Source: Moorella humiferrea
GTDB taxonomy: Bacteria > Bacillota > DSM-521 > Neomoorellales > Neomoorellaceae
Reading direction: 5' to 3'
DNA length: 64,000 bases
Assembly: GCF_039233145.1 (NCBI RefSeq)
Contig: NZ_CP136419.1
Location: 2,516,001 to 2,580,000, forward strand
The translations under genes and the position numbers were made by a program. This document shows positions 32,929 to 43,519 of the stretch, piece by piece. How positions within the stretch are numbered: the stretch's first letter is position 1; the number at the start of each line of letters is the position of its first letter. The notes under the pieces were generated by a model. The model was not told the DNA's origin. It did not search any database and saw nothing but the letters and a program-made list of their open reading frames with translations.

Positions 32929-32958
32929 ATTATACAGCATCCTCATGGTAGTCGGCAA
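32929..32958 (-). promoter_or_regulatory. Promoter of the RND efflux operon
   Basis: On the minus strand TTGCCG (32958-32953) and a perfect TATAAT (32934-32929) are 18 bases apart. The operator at 32902-32917 lies right at the start of the transcript. Confidence 0.7.
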
Positions 32959-32971
32959 TCTCAGACATCGG

Positions 32972-33007
32972 CAAAAAATTAAGGCAGGTATGAGCCTGTT
33001 ACCTGCC
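32972..33007 (-). terminator. Terminator of the mreB gene
   Basis: On the minus strand GGCAGGT (33007-33001) pairs with ACCTGCC (32989-32983), followed by TTAATTTTTT. It separates mreB from the RND operon promoter. Confidence 0.75.
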
Positions 33008-33029
33008 CCTGTCTTTTTACCCGGCGTTT

Positions 33030-34064
33030 TTAGCCGCGCCGGATCGCCTTTATACCGCCGTCCCGCCCCAGCGCATCGAGCATGGTCAGGGCCTTGCCCG
33101 TTCCCAGTGCCACGCAGGAAACTGGGTCTTCGGCCACGTGAACCGGCAGCCCCGTTTCTTCGCTGATGAGCATGTCTATGCCGTGGAGAAGGCTACCCCC
33201 GCCGGTCATGACAATACCTTTGTTCACCAGATCGGCGGCCAGCTCCGGCGGGGTCTTTTCTAAAACTTCCTTGACCGCACCGACGATCTGCTGCAATGGC
33301 TCCTGGATGGCGGTGTAAATCTCCTCGGCCGTTATTTTTACCGTTTTGGGCAGGCCCGTCACCAAATCGCGACCGCGGACGTCCATGGCCTTTTCCTCCA
33401 CCTTGGAAGCTAGATGGGCCGTGCCGATGCGGATTTTCAGTTCTTCGGCGCTACGCTCGCCGATCATCAAATTGTGTTCGCGGCGTATGTAGCGGACGAT
33501 GGCTTCATCGAACTTGTCACCCGCTACCCTGATGGAGGTGCTGCAGACGATACCCCCCAGGGAAAGGACGGCGATGTCGGTGGTACCGCCGCCGATGTCC
33601 ACCACCATGGAACCGCTGGGTTCGGATATGTCCAGACCGGCGCCCAGGGCCGCCGCCAGGGGCTCTTCGATGACGAAAGCCTGCCTGGCCCCGGCCTGAA
33701 GGGCCGCCTGGCGCACCGCCCGCTCCTCTACGCTGGTAACCCCCGTGGGGATGCAGACCATTACCCGCGGCCGTAATAACCCCTGGCGGCCGCAGGCCTT
33801 TTCAATAAAATAACGCAGCATCTTTTCGGTGCTGTCGTAATCGGCTATCACTCCGTCCCTTAAGGGCCGCAGGGCGACGATGCTGCCCGGGGTGCGTCCC
33901 AGCATGCGCCGGGCTTCTTCACCCACGGCAAATATCTGGCCGCTTTCCCGATTGATGGCCACTACCGACGGCTCCCTGAGGACGATGCCTTTACCGTGCA
34001 CGTACACCAGAACTGTGGCTGTCCCCAAATCGATGCCGATGTCCTGAAAGCTCAGGCGGAACAT
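33030..34064 (-). CDS. mreB: Rod-shape determining protein MreB/Mbl (actin homologue)
   Basis: 344 residues. Actin-type ATP motifs are present: phosphate 1 [14 protein letters not shown], phosphate 2 [21 protein letters not shown], adenosine motif [17 protein letters not shown]. It polymerises under the membrane and guides wall synthesis during elongation. This is a stand-alone copy near spoIIID, like mbl in Bacillus, which lies directly after spoIIID; so mbl is an equally good name. I chose the ATG at 34064 because GGGAG lies seven bases before it, while the ATG at 34088 has no site. Confidence 0.9.
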   Translation of the reverse strand: MFRLSFQDIGIDLGTATVLVYVHGKGIVLREPSVVAINRESGQIFAVGEEARRMLGRTPGSIVALRPLRDGVIADYDSTEKMLRYFIEKACGRQGLLRPRVMVCIPTGVTSVEERAVRQAALQAGARQAFVIEEPLAAALGAGLDISEPSGSMVVDIGGGTTDIAVLSLGGIVCSTSIRVAGDKFDEAIVRYIRREHNLMIGERSAEELKIRIGTAHLASKVEEKAMDVRGRDLVTGLPKTVKITAEEIYTAIQEPLQQIVGAVKEVLEKTPPELAADLVNKGIVMTGGGSLLHGIDMLISEETGLPVHVAEDPVSCVALGTGKALTMLDALGRDGGIKAIRRG

Positions 34065-34139
34065 TAAGCTTCTCCCTTCCTCTCCCATGGCAATCGGCTT
34101 AATTATTCTCCAGGAGAGGAAAAGATTCCTTTCGTTTAT

Positions 34140-34397
34140 TTAAGAAACCTGGTTTTCTTTGTATTTTTTTCGCGTAGCTTCCCCGCCCCGCAGGTGCCGC
34201 TCGGCCTTGTTGGCGTTGAGGACTTCTCTGACTTCCCGTGCCAGTTTTTGGTCGAGGCGCGGCAGGCGCTCAGTCACGTCTTTGTGCACGGTGCTTTTAC
34301 TAACATTAAAAACAGTAGCCGCCCTGCGGACGGTACACTTGTACTCCACAATGTAGGCGGCTATTTTCAATACCCTCTCCTGGATGTAGTCCTGCAT
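34140..34397 (-). CDS. spoIIID: Stage III sporulation transcription regulator SpoIIID
   Basis: 85 residues starting MQDYIQERVLKIAAYIVEYKCTVRRAATVFNVSKSTVHKDVTERLPRLD, the helix-turn-helix of SpoIIID, which switches mother-cell genes after SigE acts. The C-terminal basic helix is also typical. I chose the ATG at 34397 (GGGAGG seven bases upstream, size equal to the family) rather than the longer open frame. Between spoIIQ and mreB/mbl, as in other spore formers. Confidence 0.93.
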   Translation of the reverse strand: MQDYIQERVLKIAAYIVEYKCTVRRAATVFNVSKSTVHKDVTERLPRLDQKLAREVREVLNANKAERHLRGGEATRKKYKENQVS

Positions 34398-34458
34398 GGG
34401 GCAGCCTCCCATTTTCAATTCCGCTATAATTTTATTGGCAGGCTGCCGAAAAAAGAAC

Positions 34459-35172
34459 TTACTGCAGGGCGGAAACGGGATCAAGGGCGCTGCCGTTTTT
34501 TAGCAGTTCCAGATGCAGGTGCGGTGGCGTACCCGCTTCGGCCGTACCCGGTTCGCCCACTTCCCCGAGGACGGCGCCGGCCTGGATCTTATCGCCCTTG
34601 GCTACCTTGATGCTGTTCAAATGGGCGTAGACGAGCTGGTAGCCGTTGTCCAGGTCGACCGTCAACCGGTAGCGCCAGGCGTCACTGTGTTCCACCTGCC
34701 TGACCACTCCGGCGGCAGCGGCCCTAACCTCGCTGCCCGCCGGCGCCTCGATATCTACCCCGCTGTGGAAGCGGTAGTCGCCGAAGGCCGGGGCGTAACT
34801 AAAACCGTAACCTTTGGTGAGTTTCCCCGTGACGGGCAAGGCGAGGTCGGGAAGGTCCCGGGATTGATCCCCTTCCGCCGTCGTTGCCGGGGCGGCGTGG
34901 ACCCCCATTTGTCCCTGGAGTTCCGGCGGCACGGTGGTGGAGCCCGCCGGGATTTCTTTAGGAGCCGGCGCCTCCCCCGGAAGCGCCACCTGCCCGCCGG
35001 GGGTAAAGGTTTCCACGGCGTGCTTCTTGAAGACGGCGTCGTTGGTCACCAAGTAGTAGCTGCCGCCGAAGACAAGGGCCAGCAACAAAAGGTAAACGCC
35101 GCGACGCCTTAAAGCCCGCGCCAGCCCCTGCAATGATAATAGTTTTTTCCATGAGGCCAGAATCTTCAGCAT
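34459..35172 (-). CDS. spoIIQ: SpoIIQ-like M23 peptidase
   Basis: 237 residues. One membrane segment (GVYLLLLALVFGGSYYLV), a linker, then a LytM/M23 domain: GYGFSYAPAFGDYRFHSGVDIEAPAGSEVRAAAAGVVRQVEH, LVYAHLNSIKVAKGDKIQAGAVLGEVG, and TPPHLHLELLKNG. The zinc ligands are intact (H-x3-D and H-x-H), as in clostridial SpoIIQ but unlike the Bacillus protein, which lost them. SpoIIQ made in the forespore joins SpoIIIAH to hold the engulfing membranes. It sits between spoIID and spoIIID. Confidence 0.85.
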   Translation of the reverse strand: MLKILASWKKLLSLQGLARALRRRGVYLLLLALVFGGSYYLVTNDAVFKKHAVETFTPGGQVALPGEAPAPKEIPAGSTTVPPELQGQMGVHAAPATTAEGDQSRDLPDLALPVTGKLTKGYGFSYAPAFGDYRFHSGVDIEAPAGSEVRAAAAGVVRQVEHSDAWRYRLTVDLDNGYQLVYAHLNSIKVAKGDKIQAGAVLGEVGEPGTAEAGTPPHLHLELLKNGSALDPVSALQ

Positions 35173-35226
35173 AGGGTTTCATCACCTCAGCTTGGATTCT
35201 GCCCCATTTTTGGTTTTTTATACCTG

Positions 35227-36204
35227 TTATCGGTTTTCAATCCTGGTGCCGCGGTAGTAATAGGCAAGAATCTCGGCAAAGTTTTTGCCTTCCCGGGCCA
35301 TGCCGTTGGCACCGTACTGGCTCATGCCCACGCCGTGGCCGTAGCCGGTTACGGTGAAGATAAGGTTATCACCCTGAACCTGCCAGGTGAAGTCCGTCGA
35401 CGGCAGGCCCAGGAGACGCCGCAGTTCGGTGGCGGCAAAGGTTTTGCCGCCGATTTTTATAGTCTTGACGCGACCGGTTGCCGTCCTTTCCAGAACCTTA
35501 ATGGCGCCGCCGCCAGGCGATAAAGATGCCGCCGGCACGGCGGTTAAGCTTACGCCGAGCCTGCGGTCCAGATCCTCCAAAGTCATGGCCACAGTGGACT
35601 GGTAGCGCGGCGCGTCTTTATCCCAAGGGGAAGGCACGCTCTGGAGGTAGGGCAGGTCCCGGCCCCAGACGTCCGCCGCCCTTTCGGTCCGGCCACCGCC
35701 GTTGGCGTGGTACACGGGATCGATGAGCTTGCCCTGGTAGGTGAGGACCATTCCCTGGGTGGCCCGTACGGCCTCCTGGATTTTATTTTTATAGCGCCAG
35801 TAATTGAAAAGGCCCCAGCGCCGCCTTAGAACGTCATCATCAGCATAGGCCTGGCAGTGGGCGGGATCGGTGCAGATGTCGGCATGGGGATGGAGTTCGT
35901 CGGGTTTAACTCTGGCTTCCTCTATTTTTTTCAGGGTATAGGTCCGCGCGGCCACGGCCTGGGCTTTAAGGGCTTCCACGGCAAATTCGGCCGGCATCTC
36001 CCCGGCCACCACCCCGGCTATATACTGCTCCAGGGGAAGGATCTGTACGGTGCCGGTCTGGTGAAAGTAAACCCTTACCAGCTGCCGTCCTTCCTGGACC
36101 TGCACCGGCGGCCGGAAAAGGCTGAGCCCCTCGATGATGACGGCCGGCAGGATGATCACGGCCGCAAAAATAAAGATGATGAAAATCCCCAGCAGTTTAC
36201 GCAT
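35227..36204 (-). CDS. spoIID: Stage II sporulation protein D (lytic transglycosylase)
   Basis: 325 residues. N-terminal membrane anchor (LGIFIIFIFAAVIILPAVII), then QILPLEQYIAGVVAGEMPAEFAVEALKAQAVAARTYTL with the catalytic Glu in GEMP, and later HANGGGRTERAADVW and GYGHGVGMSQYGANGMA. SpoIID cuts denuded glycan during engulfment. Downstream of murA as in many spore formers, with a strong terminator between. Confidence 0.92.
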   Translation of the reverse strand: MRKLLGIFIIFIFAAVIILPAVIIEGLSLFRPPVQVQEGRQLVRVYFHQTGTVQILPLEQYIAGVVAGEMPAEFAVEALKAQAVAARTYTLKKIEEARVKPDELHPHADICTDPAHCQAYADDDVLRRRWGLFNYWRYKNKIQEAVRATQGMVLTYQGKLIDPVYHANGGGRTERAADVWGRDLPYLQSVPSPWDKDAPRYQSTVAMTLEDLDRRLGVSLTAVPAASLSPGGGAIKVLERTATGRVKTIKIGGKTFAATELRRLLGLPSTDFTWQVQGDNLIFTVTGYGHGVGMSQYGANGMAREGKNFAEILAYYYRGTRIENR

Positions 36205-36271
36205 ATGCTCTCCCTCCGGCGGGTTTACGGGATTTGTCCACCCCTACTGTCCATGTATATGAGGGCTTGAC

Positions 36272-36301
36272 CAAAAAAAGACCGCCCTCTAAAGGGCGGT
36301 C
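36272..36301 (-). terminator. Terminator of murA
   Basis: On the minus strand GACCGCCCT (36301-36293) pairs with AGGGCGGTC (36288-36280) and is followed by TTTTTTT. The hairpin begins five bases after the murA stop. Confidence 0.9.
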
Positions 36302-36305
36302 GGCC

Positions 36306-37562
36306 TCATCTATCTTTCCGTGTTATATCTGCTCCCAGGGCCCGGAGTTTGCCCACCAGATCTTCGTAGCCCCGGTCGATGTGGTGGACGCAGGAAATCG
36401 TCGTCTCCCCTTCGGCTGTGAGGCCGGCAATGACCAGGGCGGCGCCGGCCCGTAAATCGGTAGCCTTAACCGGCGCGCCGGTGAGTTTTTCCTTGCCCTT
36501 GACCACGGCGCAATGGCCCTCAATAATAATGTCGGCCCCCATGCGTTTCAGTTCATTGACGTGCATGAAGCGGTTTTCAAATACCGTCTCGGTCACTACG
36601 CTGCTGCCCCTGGCGGTGGCAAGGAGGGCCATGAACTGGGCCTGCATGTCGGTGGGAAAGCCGGGATAGGGCATGGTCTTAATATCTACCGCCTTTAAGG
36701 GCAGCTGCGACCGCACCCTGATGCCGCCGTCTTCTTCGCAGAGCTCGGCTCCCGCCTCGGCCAGCTTGGCCATGACGGCCTTCAGGTGGGTGGGAATGAC
36801 GTTTTCCAGCAAAACGTCGCCGCCGGTGGCGGCCGCGGCAATCATGAAGGTACCGGCCTCGACGCGGTCGGGGATCACGGCGTGGCGGGCGCCGTGGAGT
36901 TCCCTAACACCCTCGATTTTAATGACCCTGGTGCCGGCGCCGCTGACGCGGCCGCCCATGGCGTTGATAAAGTTGGCCAGGTCGACGATCTCCGGCTCGC
37001 CGGCGGCGTTTTCTATCACCGTGGTCCCCTCGGCCAGGGCGGCGGCCATCATAATATTTTCCGTGGCCCCGACGCTGGGAAAATCCAGATAAATAGAAGC
37101 GCCCTTCAACCGGCCGGCCTCGGCCTCTACATTACCGTTGTTAACCTTAAGGGAGGCGCCCAGGGCGGCCATACCTTTAAGGTGCAGATCGATGGGCCTG
37201 GCGCCTATGGCGCAGCCGCCGGGCAGGGATACCTTCACCCGGCCCAGGCGCGCCAAGAGCGGCCCCATAACCAGAAAAGACGCCCGCATGCGGCGGACGA
37301 ATTCATAGGGCGGTTCCACCCGCTCTAAAGAAGCGGCCTTTATCCTTAAATTTTTTACCCCTTCAGGGTATACTTCGGCGCCCAACTCGCCGATAACCCC
37401 GCACATGGTGTCCACATCGGCTAGGCGGGGAATGTCTTCCAGATAGCATTCATCTTCGGTAAGCAGGCAGGCCGCGATGATGGGCAGTACGGCGTTTTTG
37501 GCGCCGCTGACGACCACCCGGCCTTCCAGGCGCGCACGGCCTTTTATGACGATAGCCTCCAA
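36306..37562 (-). CDS. murA: UDP-N-acetylglucosamine 1-carboxyvinyltransferase MurA
   Basis: 418 residues. Transfers enolpyruvate from PEP to UDP-GlcNAc, the first step of peptidoglycan synthesis. Motifs: [16 protein letters not shown] near the N-terminus with the active Lys, and [15 protein letters not shown] with the active-site Cys at position 117 (the fosfomycin-sensitive form), and [33 protein letters not shown]. It is transcribed from its own extended -10 promoter at 37604-37612. Confidence 0.95.
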   Translation of the reverse strand: MEAIVIKGRARLEGRVVVSGAKNAVLPIIAACLLTEDECYLEDIPRLADVDTMCGVIGELGAEVYPEGVKNLRIKAASLERVEPPYEFVRRMRASFLVMGPLLARLGRVKVSLPGGCAIGARPIDLHLKGMAALGASLKVNNGNVEAEAGRLKGASIYLDFPSVGATENIMMAAALAEGTTVIENAAGEPEIVDLANFINAMGGRVSGAGTRVIKIEGVRELHGARHAVIPDRVEAGTFMIAAAATGGDVLLENVIPTHLKAVMAKLAEAGAELCEEDGGIRVRSQLPLKAVDIKTMPYPGFPTDMQAQFMALLATARGSSVVTETVFENRFMHVNELKRMGADIIIEGHCAVVKGKEKLTGAPVKATDLRAGAALVIAGLTAEGETTISCVHHIDRGYEDLVGKLRALGADITRKDR

Positions 37563-37603
37563 TTTCCCTTGGCCCCTTTGGCGATAAAGCTTATTTAAAA
37601 TTT

Positions 37604-37612
37604 ATTATAGCA
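37604..37612 (-). promoter_or_regulatory. Extended -10 promoter of murA
   Basis: TGCTATAAT on the minus strand, 42 bases before the murA ATG. No clear -35 box. Confidence 0.6.
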
Positions 37613-37620
37613 TATACAAG

Positions 37621-38442
37621 TTAATACTCGCCACCTAAAAGGGGACATCCTAAATAAATATATGTTTTGCCTTCGACGGCATGATACCTCAGGGCCACGT
37701 TGACGTTTACCTTCCGGCCGGCCACTTCCAGAAAATCGGGTAGCCTGGAGGTGTAGGCGCTTACGGAAAGGAGTTCACCGTCTTCTATCCCCTCCACCTT
37801 CTGCGCCTCCAGGGTTTTGAGGATATTCTCCGCGCGCCGCTCCCTTTCCGTGGACGCGAGCCTGCCGGGAACGAACCCCGTCATGGTGTAAGTCAGACGG
37901 GGCTCGGCCTGCCAGGGGCTGAAGGCCGCCCGCATCTTTGCCAGCCAGGCGTGGATCTCCCGCTCCCCCTCCCGGGGACGTCCGGAAACGTTTATAAGGA
38001 GGTATGTTTCTCCTTCACCCCCCGAACCTGATAGGCTCTGGAGGGAAAAGAACAGGGCCGTCCCCGGCTGCACTTCCCCCTGCCAGTACACGGCGTGAAA
38101 ACCTTCTCCGTCCTGGGCGGTGAAGTTCGTGCCTTTATCACCATCTACTCCCAGGGCGGCCGCCGCCTGCCGGGCCATTTCGTAAAGGGCACCGGCGTCT
38201 ACAAATGCCCCGTTGACTACCGCCCAGGCTTCCAGGGTCACGGTATCCAGTCTGGCCCCGCCCGCCTGGAGGGCGTCGAGTAAAAGGCCGGGCACCCGAT
38301 CTTCTTCAGCCGTAGCGGTAGCTTTTTTCAGGGCTAAATCTTCCCTGTGGGCCGGTCTGGGGAGGCTGCGGGCTGACCCCAGTCCACCGAGGAAACCGAG
38401 GATGAAAATTATGAACAGACCGAGTTTAAAATAAAAGCGCAA
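37621..38442 (-). CDS. ywmB: YwmB-family secreted protein
   Basis: About 273 residues from a TTG at 38442; the frame is open to an ATG at 38502. The N-terminal segment (LGLFIIFILGFLGGLG) is a signal or membrane anchor. The middle and end (TVTLEAWAVVNGAFVDAGALYEMARQAAAALG, RLTYTMTGFVPGRL, LSVSAYTSRLPDFLEVAGRKVNVNVALRYH) fit the YwmB (DUF1779, TATA-box-binding-like fold) family. Its place between atpC and murA is also that of Bacillus ywmB. The TTG is favoured because AAGGGGG lies nine bases upstream and because the ATG would put the atp terminator hairpin inside the coding region, but the start is not settled. Function unknown; in Bacillus it is linked to the envelope. Confidence 0.75.
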   Translation of the reverse strand: MRFYFKLGLFIIFILGFLGGLGSARSLPRPAHREDLALKKATATAEEDRVPGLLLDALQAGGARLDTVTLEAWAVVNGAFVDAGALYEMARQAAAALGVDGDKGTNFTAQDGEGFHAVYWQGEVQPGTALFFSLQSLSGSGGEGETYLLINVSGRPREGEREIHAWLAKMRAAFSPWQAEPRLTYTMTGFVPGRLASTERERRAENILKTLEAQKVEGIEDGELLSVSAYTSRLPDFLEVAGRKVNVNVALRYHAVEGKTYIYLGCPLLGGEY

Positions 38443-38451
38443 AGCAAAAGG

Positions 38452-38492
38452 CCCCCTTGCAAGAATAGGTACATACCTATTCTTGCCGGGGG
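38452..38492 (-). terminator. Terminator of the ATP synthase operon
   Basis: A long stem with 13 perfect base pairs (GCAAGAATAGGTA 38459-38471 with TACCTATTCTTGC 38474-38486) is extended by a CCCCC/GGGGG helix at its base. On the minus strand the tail is CCTTTTGCTTT, and it lies just after the atpC stop. Confidence 0.75.
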
Positions 38493-38513
38493 ACCGTCGC
38501 ATTAAACTATTCT

Positions 38514-38918
38514 TTAAAGGGCGCCGGCGGCCTTGAGGCGCGCCGTGGCCCGCTGCAGGGCGGCTTCGGCCCGGGCCACATCCAGTCCGGGGGGCCGGTT
38601 TTTGAGGCGCTCTTCGGCCCGCTCCCTGGCCCGCCGTGCCCGTTCCACGTCGATCTCCGCCGCCCTTTCCGCCGTGTCGGCCAGGATGACCACGTGCTCC
38701 GGCCCGACTTCCAGGAAGCCGCCCGACACAGCCAGGCGCTCTTCGCCGCCGTCCTGCCGGCGATAGGTCACCACCCCGGGTTTAAGGGGGGTGATGAGAG
38801 GGGCGTGGCCGGGCAGAATGCCCAGGTACCCCAGGATTCCCGGGGCGATGACTTCCGTTGCCTCCGTTTTTACCGTCGGCCTTTCGGGAGTTATAACTTC
38901 CAGCTGCAGGAGGGGCAT
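38514..38918 (-). CDS. atpC: ATP synthase F1 epsilon subunit
   Basis: 134 residues. The N-terminal beta barrel begins MPLLQLEVITPERPTVKTEATEVIAPGILGYLGILPGHAPLITPLKPGV; the C-terminal part is the helical hairpin (ERARRARERAEERLKNRPPGLDVARAEAALQRATARLKAAG) that can inhibit rotation. Part of the central stalk; the start follows atpD directly. Confidence 0.96.
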   Translation of the reverse strand: MPLLQLEVITPERPTVKTEATEVIAPGILGYLGILPGHAPLITPLKPGVVTYRRQDGGEERLAVSGGFLEVGPEHVVILADTAERAAEIDVERARRARERAEERLKNRPPGLDVARAEAALQRATARLKAAGAL

Positions 38919-40322
<1,404 letters not shown>

Positions 40323-41174
40323 TTACTTCAGGGCGTCCGCCCCGGCCACTACCTCGACGATCTCCCGGGTAATGGCCGCCTGGCGAGCGCGGTTGAAGGA
40401 TAGGGTTAATTTGTCGATCATTTCGGCCGCGTTTTCCGTGGCGTTGTCCATAGCCGTCATCCGGGCGCCGTGCTCGCTGGCCTTGGCCTCCAGAAGGGCC
40501 CGGTAGACCTTGATCTCGCAGTAGCGCGGCAACAGACTCTGCAACACCGCTGCGGGAGACGGTTCGTAGATATAATCCTCAACTCCGCCCCCCCTGGCGT
40601 CGTCGGCCGCAATGGGTAACAGGCGGTCGACGCGGGGCACCTGGCGCAGTGCGGAATAAAAACGGGAGTAAATGAGATTTATCTCGTCCAGGGTGCCTGC
40701 AAGATAAAGGTCCACCAGCTGGCGGGCCAGCTCGCGGGCTTGGGTGATGTCGGGTTCGTCGCCGATGTCGGTGAAGGACCGCACGATCTCCACCTGACGG
40801 CGGCGGAAATAGTCCCGACCCTTACGGCCTACGGCCACCAGGGCCGCCGGGCGCGTCTCCGTCTGCAGGCGTTCCTCGGCCAGACGGATGAGGTTGGCGT
40901 TATATCCCCCAGCCAGACCGCGGTCGCCGGTAATCAGCACGTAACCGACCTTTTTGACCTCCCGGGGTGCCGCCAGGGGCTGGCTCATAAGGTCCACACT
41001 TCCCATAAGGCGGCCGACGACTTCTTCCAGTTTCTCGGTGTAGGGCCGGGCTGCCGTGACCTGGGCCTGGGCCTTGCGCAGTTTGGCTGCCGCCACCATC
41101 TTCATGGCCCGGGTGATGTGCTGGGTATTCCTGATGCTGCGGATACGGCGCTTCAGGTCACGCATGCTGGGCAT
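40323..41174 (-). CDS. atpG: ATP synthase F1 gamma subunit
   Basis: 283 residues forming the rotating shaft. N-terminal helix MRDLKRRIRSIRNTQHITRAMKMVAAAKLRKAQ and C-terminal helix SEHGARMTAMDNATENAAEMIDKLTLSFNRARQAAITREIVEVVAGA are both typical, as is the GDRGLAGGYNANLI core. Gaps to atpA and atpD are about 15 bases. Confidence 0.97.
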   Translation of the reverse strand: MPSMRDLKRRIRSIRNTQHITRAMKMVAAAKLRKAQAQVTAARPYTEKLEEVVGRLMGSVDLMSQPLAAPREVKKVGYVLITGDRGLAGGYNANLIRLAEERLQTETRPAALVAVGRKGRDYFRRRQVEIVRSFTDIGDEPDITQARELARQLVDLYLAGTLDEINLIYSRFYSALRQVPRVDRLLPIAADDARGGGVEDYIYEPSPAAVLQSLLPRYCEIKVYRALLEAKASEHGARMTAMDNATENAAEMIDKLTLSFNRARQAAITREIVEVVAGADALK

Positions 41175-41189
41175 GACGCCTCACCACCT

Positions 41190-42713
41190 TTACGCCTTGG
41201 CGGCAGCGGTGAAGCTGCCCTTGAATTCTTCGATGCTCTTCTTTAACTTTTCCTCCAGCTCGCCGTCAAGCTGGCGCTTTTCCCGGATGCCCTGCAAAAC
41301 CTCGGGATGGACGCTGTGGAGGAAGCGCAGGAATTCCCTTTCAAAGGGCCGCACCCTTTCTAAGGGCAGGTCGTCCAGGAAACCGTTGACGGCGGCATAG
41401 AGAACCGCCACCTGCTCCTCCACCGGCATGGGCTGGTACTGGTCCTGTTTTAAAATCTCCATCATACGTTCGCCGCGGGCCAGCCGTGCCTGGGTGGTTT
41501 TATCCAGGTCGGAGCCGAACTGGGCAAAGGCCGCCAGCTCCCGGTACTGGGCCAGGTCAAGGCGCAGGCGGCCGGCCACCTGTTTCATGGCCTTGATCTG
41601 GGCCGCGCCCCCTACCCGGGACACCGACAGGCCCACGTTGACGGCCGGACGCTGGCCGGCGTAGAAAAGGTCGGACTCCAGGTAGATCTGGCCATCGGTG
41701 ATGGAGATGACGTTAGTGGGAATGTAGGCCGAAACATCCCCCGCCTGGGTCTCGATAATGGGGAGGGCCGTCAGGGAGCCTCCCCCCATGGCGTCGCTCA
41801 AACGTGCCGCCCGTTCCAGCAGGCGGGAGTGCAGATAGAAGACGTCGCCCGGATAGGCTTCCCGTCCCGGCGGGCGTCTGAGGAGCAGGGACAGCTCGCG
41901 GTAGGCGGCGGCGTGCTTGGAAAGGTCGTCGTAGACGCAAAGGACGTCCCGGTGCTGCTCATACATGAAATACTCGCCCATGGCGCAGCCGGCATAGGGA
42001 GCAATGTAGAGCATGGGGGCCGGTTCGCTGGCCGTGGCCGAAACGACGATGGTGTATTCCATGGCCCCGGCTTCCTCCAGGCGCTGCACGACGCCAGCTA
42101 CGGTGGAGGCCTTCTGGCCGATGGCCACGTAAATGCAAATGACGTTCTGGCCTTTTTGGTTGATGATGGTGTCCACGGCGATGGCCGTCTTGCCCGTTTG
42201 GCGATCGCCGATGATTAGTTCCCGCTGGCCGCGGCCGATGGGGATCATGGAATCGACGGCTTTAAGGCCCGTCTGCAGGGGAGTATTCACCGGCTGGCGG
42301 TAGACGACGCCGGGGGCCGGCGATTCCACCGGCCGGAATTTGTCTGCCTTGATGGGCCCTTTGCCGTCTATGGGCTGCCCCATGGCGTTGACTACCCGGC
42401 CGATCAGGGCTTCGCCCACCGGGACTTCGACTATGCGCCCCGTACGCTTGACCCGGTCCCCTTCTTTAATGTGGGTGTAGGGACCCAGGACGACGGCGCC
42501 GACGTTGTCTTCTTCCAGATTGAGGACCATGCCGTAGACGTTGCCGGGAAACTCCAGGAGCTCGCCGGCCATGGCCCGCTCAAGGCCATATATACGGGCG
42601 ATGCCGTCGCCGACCTGGGTGATGATGCCCGTGTCGGCCACTTCTACTTCCAGCTGGTACTGCTCGATCTGGTTCTTCAGAATGCTGGTTATTTCATCGG
42701 GCCGGATGCTCAA
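41190..42713 (-). CDS. atpA: ATP synthase F1 alpha subunit
   Basis: 507 residues. Non-catalytic nucleotide-binding subunit with Walker [16 protein letters not shown] and the characteristic [22 protein letters not shown] and [10 protein letters not shown] segments. The start codon is TTG at 42713, preceded by AAGGGGTG. Unlike the other genes of the operon it is separated from the previous gene by 269 bases that hold a structured element (42739-42941), which may alter its expression. Confidence 0.96.
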   Translation of the reverse strand: MSIRPDEITSILKNQIEQYQLEVEVADTGIITQVGDGIARIYGLERAMAGELLEFPGNVYGMVLNLEEDNVGAVVLGPYTHIKEGDRVKRTGRIVEVPVGEALIGRVVNAMGQPIDGKGPIKADKFRPVESPAPGVVYRQPVNTPLQTGLKAVDSMIPIGRGQRELIIGDRQTGKTAIAVDTIINQKGQNVICIYVAIGQKASTVAGVVQRLEEAGAMEYTIVVSATASEPAPMLYIAPYAGCAMGEYFMYEQHRDVLCVYDDLSKHAAAYRELSLLLRRPPGREAYPGDVFYLHSRLLERAARLSDAMGGGSLTALPIIETQAGDVSAYIPTNVISITDGQIYLESDLFYAGQRPAVNVGLSVSRVGGAAQIKAMKQVAGRLRLDLAQYRELAAFAQFGSDLDKTTQARLARGERMMEILKQDQYQPMPVEEQVAVLYAAVNGFLDDLPLERVRPFEREFLRFLHSVHPEVLQGIREKRQLDGELEEKLKKSIEEFKGSFTAAAKA

Positions 42714-42738
42714 GACTGTTTTTCACCCCTTTGCGCGC

Positions 42739-42941
42739 CTGGGTTGTTTTCGTTCGCTCCGTGACCCTCGCGGAGCGGTCTACGGCTCAGCCTCCGGCTC
42801 GGGCGGGGTTCCCGGCCTATTCGGCATCCTTGCCTCAAAGGCCGGCCTCGGACCTCCTGTCCTCGGCCCCGCCCTCGTCCTTCGGCTTCGCCGCATCCCC
42901 TTGGCCGCTCGGGTCAAGTCGCTCACTCCAAACAACACCAG
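42739..42941 (-). ncRNA. 203-nt nested stem element between atpH and atpA (candidate structured RNA or palindromic insert)
   Basis: GC-rich element with nested pairings, given here in plus coordinates. The outer stem is CTGG+GTTGTTT (42739-42749) with AAACAAC+CCAG (42930-42941, one bulged A). Inside are TGACCC (42762-42767) with GGGTCA (42911-42916), GAGCGG (42773-42778) with CCGCTC (42905-42910), GGGCGGGG (42801-42808) with CCCCGCCC (42867-42874), and CCGGCCT (42812-42818) with AGGCCGG (42839-42845). Local hairpins: GGAC/GTCC (42850-42862), CGGC-ttc-GCCG (42883-42893), GGC/GCC (42784-42792) and GGC/GCC (42823-42834). All fit together without crossing. No open frame explains it. The natural transcript is the minus strand as part of the atp mRNA. 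I do not recognise a named RNA family; it could also be a repeated palindromic insert. Confidence 0.5.
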
Positions 42942-42982
42942 CCTTTAAACATTAAAACAGCGCTATTAAAGAAACTTCTTTC

Positions 42983-43519
42983 TTACGCGCCTTTCAAGTG
43001 TTCGCCCAAAAGTTCCAGCTTTTTCTTCAAGCTGGCGTCGAGGACGCGATCGCCTATGCGGATGACCATCCCGCCGAGGAGGGAAGGTTCTATCCTGGTA
43101 TGCAGGCGGACGTTCTGTCCCGTAACCAGGCTCAATTTTTCCTGCAGGGCGGCAATGAGCTCCGCCGAAGGCGGCGCCGCCACCTGAACTTCCACCGGCA
43201 GCACCTTGTTTTCCCGGTCCACCAGGCGGCGGAACTGGACGGCCATTTCCGGCAAATAACGTTCCCGGCCTTTGGCCAAGACCAGGTGCAAGAAGTTTTT
43301 AAGGATTGGATCGATGTCCGGGAAAAGGGAATCCATTATTTTCTGTTTTTCCCGGACGGGAATGAGCTGGTGATAGAGAACGCGGCGCAGTTCCTGGTTT
43401 TCCCCCAGGGCCCGACCGACTTCTTCCAGTACGACGGCGAAGGCTTCCGTAGCGCCTTTCTGGCGGGCTATCTCGAAAAGGGCGCGGGCGTAACGCCGGG
43501 CTATTGTCTGGCCGCTCAT
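42983..43519 (-). CDS. atpH: ATP synthase F1 delta subunit (OSCP)
   Basis: 178 residues. Peripheral-stalk cap that holds F1 to the b subunits. N-terminal ARRYARALFEIARQKGATEAF and C-terminal LVTGQNVRLHTRIEPSLLGGMVIRIGDRVLDASLKKKLELL are family signatures. The start overlaps the atpF stop by four bases. Confidence 0.96.
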   Translation of the reverse strand: MSGQTIARRYARALFEIARQKGATEAFAVVLEEVGRALGENQELRRVLYHQLIPVREKQKIMDSLFPDIDPILKNFLHLVLAKGRERYLPEMAVQFRRLVDRENKVLPVEVQVAAPPSAELIAALQEKLSLVTGQNVRLHTRIEPSLLGGMVIRIGDRVLDASLKKKLELLGEHLKGA

